Assembly: GCA_003151315.1 (NCBI GenBank)
Contig: PLXF01000198.1
Location: 11,305 to 18,233 of the forward strand
DNA: 6,929 bases
Source of the DNA: Parachlamydiales bacterium
GTDB taxonomy: Bacteria; Chlamydiota; Chlamydiia; Chlamydiales; SM23-39
Direction: 5' to 3'
The position numbers and the translations under genes are program-made. The notes below the pieces were generated by a model. It made no database searches and had not been told where the DNA came from. It was given only the letters and a program-made list of their open reading frames with translations. Positions 5,952 to 6,929 of this stretch are shown here, piece by piece; position 1 is the stretch's first letter; every line of letters begins with the position of its first letter.

Positions 5952-6852
5952 GAGTACCTAATCGCTCTAAAAAACTATCGATCGGCGCATAGGGGGGCAA
6001 ACTCCGAACAAACCTTTCCGATCGGACTATTTGTTCCCTTTCTTCGCGCGTGGGATTTTGCCGATTAGCAATATAGAGCGTTTCAGGGATAAATTGGAAG
6101 TGCTTTACCCCCATTTCCAATAGCGGAATCATCGTCGCTAAATCGGCGCCAGCCGTTAGGAAATGGCCTTGAAGAGAAAAATCGCTCTCCGGAATTTTCT
6201 TAAAAAGCCCTGCATAGAAAGTTTTCAGATGGGAGGCGACAAAAGGATGGTCCCGAAATCCCCTTCCCTCACTCCGTTTAATCGGTCGACAAGCCCCTTC
6301 TCGATAGGTGGGAAATTCTCTGTATTGGCCATAAGTCAGCCACAAATCGGGATCGGCGTAGTATTCGTTCAATCGGCTGAGAACCCACTCATGCGCTAGC
6401 CAATCCTCGCCTCCTAAAACCACGACGATCTCTTCATCCTGACAGCTTTGAATAACCGCATAGAGGTTAGCCATCTCTCCAAAGCGCTCCTCATTTCTCA
6501 AAACAGTAACAGGGGCCACATGTTGGTAAGAATGGATAAGATCTTGGGCTAAGGAAAAACTCCCATCGCTCGATCCATCGTCGACATAGATCAAACGAAA
6601 ATGGGCGTAGTGTTGAGAGAAAATAGAATGCAGAGTCTTTTCTACTGCGGCTCCATTGTTATACCCCACGACGAAAATCACAAAAGGGCGATTCACGGTG
6701 GGATAGCGAGTGGGGATGAATCGATTATCTAAAAAAGTCCCTTCAGACGACCTATTGGAAACAAGTCGACTCTTCCGCTGCCAATTACCAGCGGCAAAAG
6801 AGGCTCCAAAGAGAGCCATTAGAAAAAAAATAAAGAGTGCAGTCTTTTTCAC
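5944..6852 (-). CDS. exported GT2-like glycosyltransferase-fold protein
   Basis: 302 residues. The start is GTG at 6852 (coding MKKTALFIFF); an in-frame TGA lies a few codons upstream, and starting at the next Met (residue 12) would destroy the signal peptide. A classic Sec signal follows: MKK, a hydrophobic stretch 4-18, and a likely signal peptidase site after Ala20 (SFA-A). The GT-A core (about 55-265) shows FVVGYNNG (60-67), YVDDGSSDG (89-97), then GGEDW (147-151) where DxDD is usual, so that only the last Asp and a conservative Glu remain, then GADLATMIPLLEM (235-247) and FIPETLYIANRQNP (254-267). The family is GT2; catalytic activity is uncertain because of the altered DxD. It is a clear paralogue of the first domain of the downstream 538-aa protein, probably by tandem duplication. 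Upstream bases CGGAAAAT give only a weak ribosome-binding site. A possible -10 (TATAAC, 6910-6905) lies in the edge repeat, with any -35 mostly outside the window. Confidence 0.85.
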   Translation of the reverse strand: MKKTALFIFFLMALFGASFAAGNWQRKSRLVSNRSSEGTFLDNRFIPTRYPTVNRPFVIFVVGYNNGAAVEKTLHSIFSQHYAHFRLIYVDDGSSDGSFSLAQDLIHSYQHVAPVTVLRNEERFGEMANLYAVIQSCQDEEIVVVLGGEDWLAHEWVLSRLNEYYADPDLWLTYGQYREFPTYREGACRPIKRSEGRGFRDHPFVASHLKTFYAGLFKKIPESDFSLQGHFLTAGADLATMIPLLEMGVKHFQFIPETLYIANRQNPTREEREQIVRSERFVRSLPPYAPIDSFLERLGTHE

Positions 6853-6905
6853 ATTTTCCGATTTTCAACGGAAAAAGGGTTATGCACAAGTTAAATTAAG
6901 CGGTG

Positions 6906-6929
6906 TTATACCTCTCGTGACTCAATAAT
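6906..6929 (+). repeat. further copy of the terminal motif of the long inverted repeat (runs off the window)
   Basis: Positions 6906-6929 match 3973-3996 at 21 of 24 bases, including the uninterrupted TTATACCTCTCGT. The copy continues past the edge, so its full length is unknown. It lies about 54 bases upstream of the glycosyltransferase operon's GTG, in opposite orientation to the copy at 4287-4314 that lies 21 bases beyond the operon's last stop codon. Confidence 0.75.

Noticed and set aside
6880..6888. TTATGCACA, an exact match to the DnaA-box consensus, upstream of the glycosyltransferase operon
   Set aside because: A single box with no cluster, no AT-rich unwinding region and no replication genes nearby; one such match is not surprising by chance in several kilobases.

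Overview
The window looks like a piece of a bacterial chromosome. The lineage is probably Chlamydiales, of the amoeba-associated 'environmental' kind, but this is an inference of moderate to low confidence. It rests on an Aas-type acyl-ACP synthetase/acyltransferase gene close to cysS (in Chlamydia trachomatis, as I recall, the aas and cysS genes lie only a few genes apart), on the style of the two glycosyltransferase-fold proteins, and on dense short coding with intergenic repeats. No rRNA or other taxonomic marker is present.

Layout. Positions 1-659 (minus) hold the N-terminal 219 codons of cysteinyl-tRNA synthetase (cysS), cut by the window edge. Only 3 bases separate it from the preceding gene, 663-3356 (minus), an 897-residue protein that joins a PlsC-type acyltransferase, an acyl carrier protein domain and an AMP-forming acyl-ACP synthetase. 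Together they form an aas-cysS operon with a plausible sigma70-type promoter at 3382-3410. A run of ten G (coding strand) lies in the linker between the ACP and ligase domains. A 209-base divergent intergenic region (3357-3565) follows, with a promoter for each direction and a 12-base palindrome. A small, very basic, unrecognised protein is encoded on the plus strand at 3566-3919.

Positions 3920-4334 contain no gene. They hold a strong hairpin just after the small gene and then a roughly 340-base nested inverted repeat (3973-4314) with an inner perfect 34-base inverted repeat (4059-4225). This resembles one or two nested miniature transposable elements.

Positions 4335-6852 (minus) hold two overlapping genes, 8 bases in common, for paralogous GT-A-fold (GT2-like) proteins with N-terminal Sec signal or anchor sequences. 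The upstream one (302 aa) is a single domain. The downstream one (538 aa) has a similar N-terminal domain that lacks key metal-binding and catalytic-site acidic residues, followed by a second, different GT-like domain with an intact Asp-Asp motif. A further copy of the terminal motif of the long inverted repeat (21 of 24 bases) lies at the right edge (6906-6929), so the glycosyltransferase pair sits between oppositely oriented copies of one repeat.

The operons are unlikely to work together directly. aas-cysS is housekeeping: recycling of fatty acids and lysophospholipid, and charging of tRNA-Cys. The glycosyltransferase pair and the small basic protein look like accessory, possibly exported, functions. 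The items most worth a second look are the G10 tract in aas, the embedded ACP domain, the nested repeat element with its extra copy, and the exported GT pair with a decayed active site.
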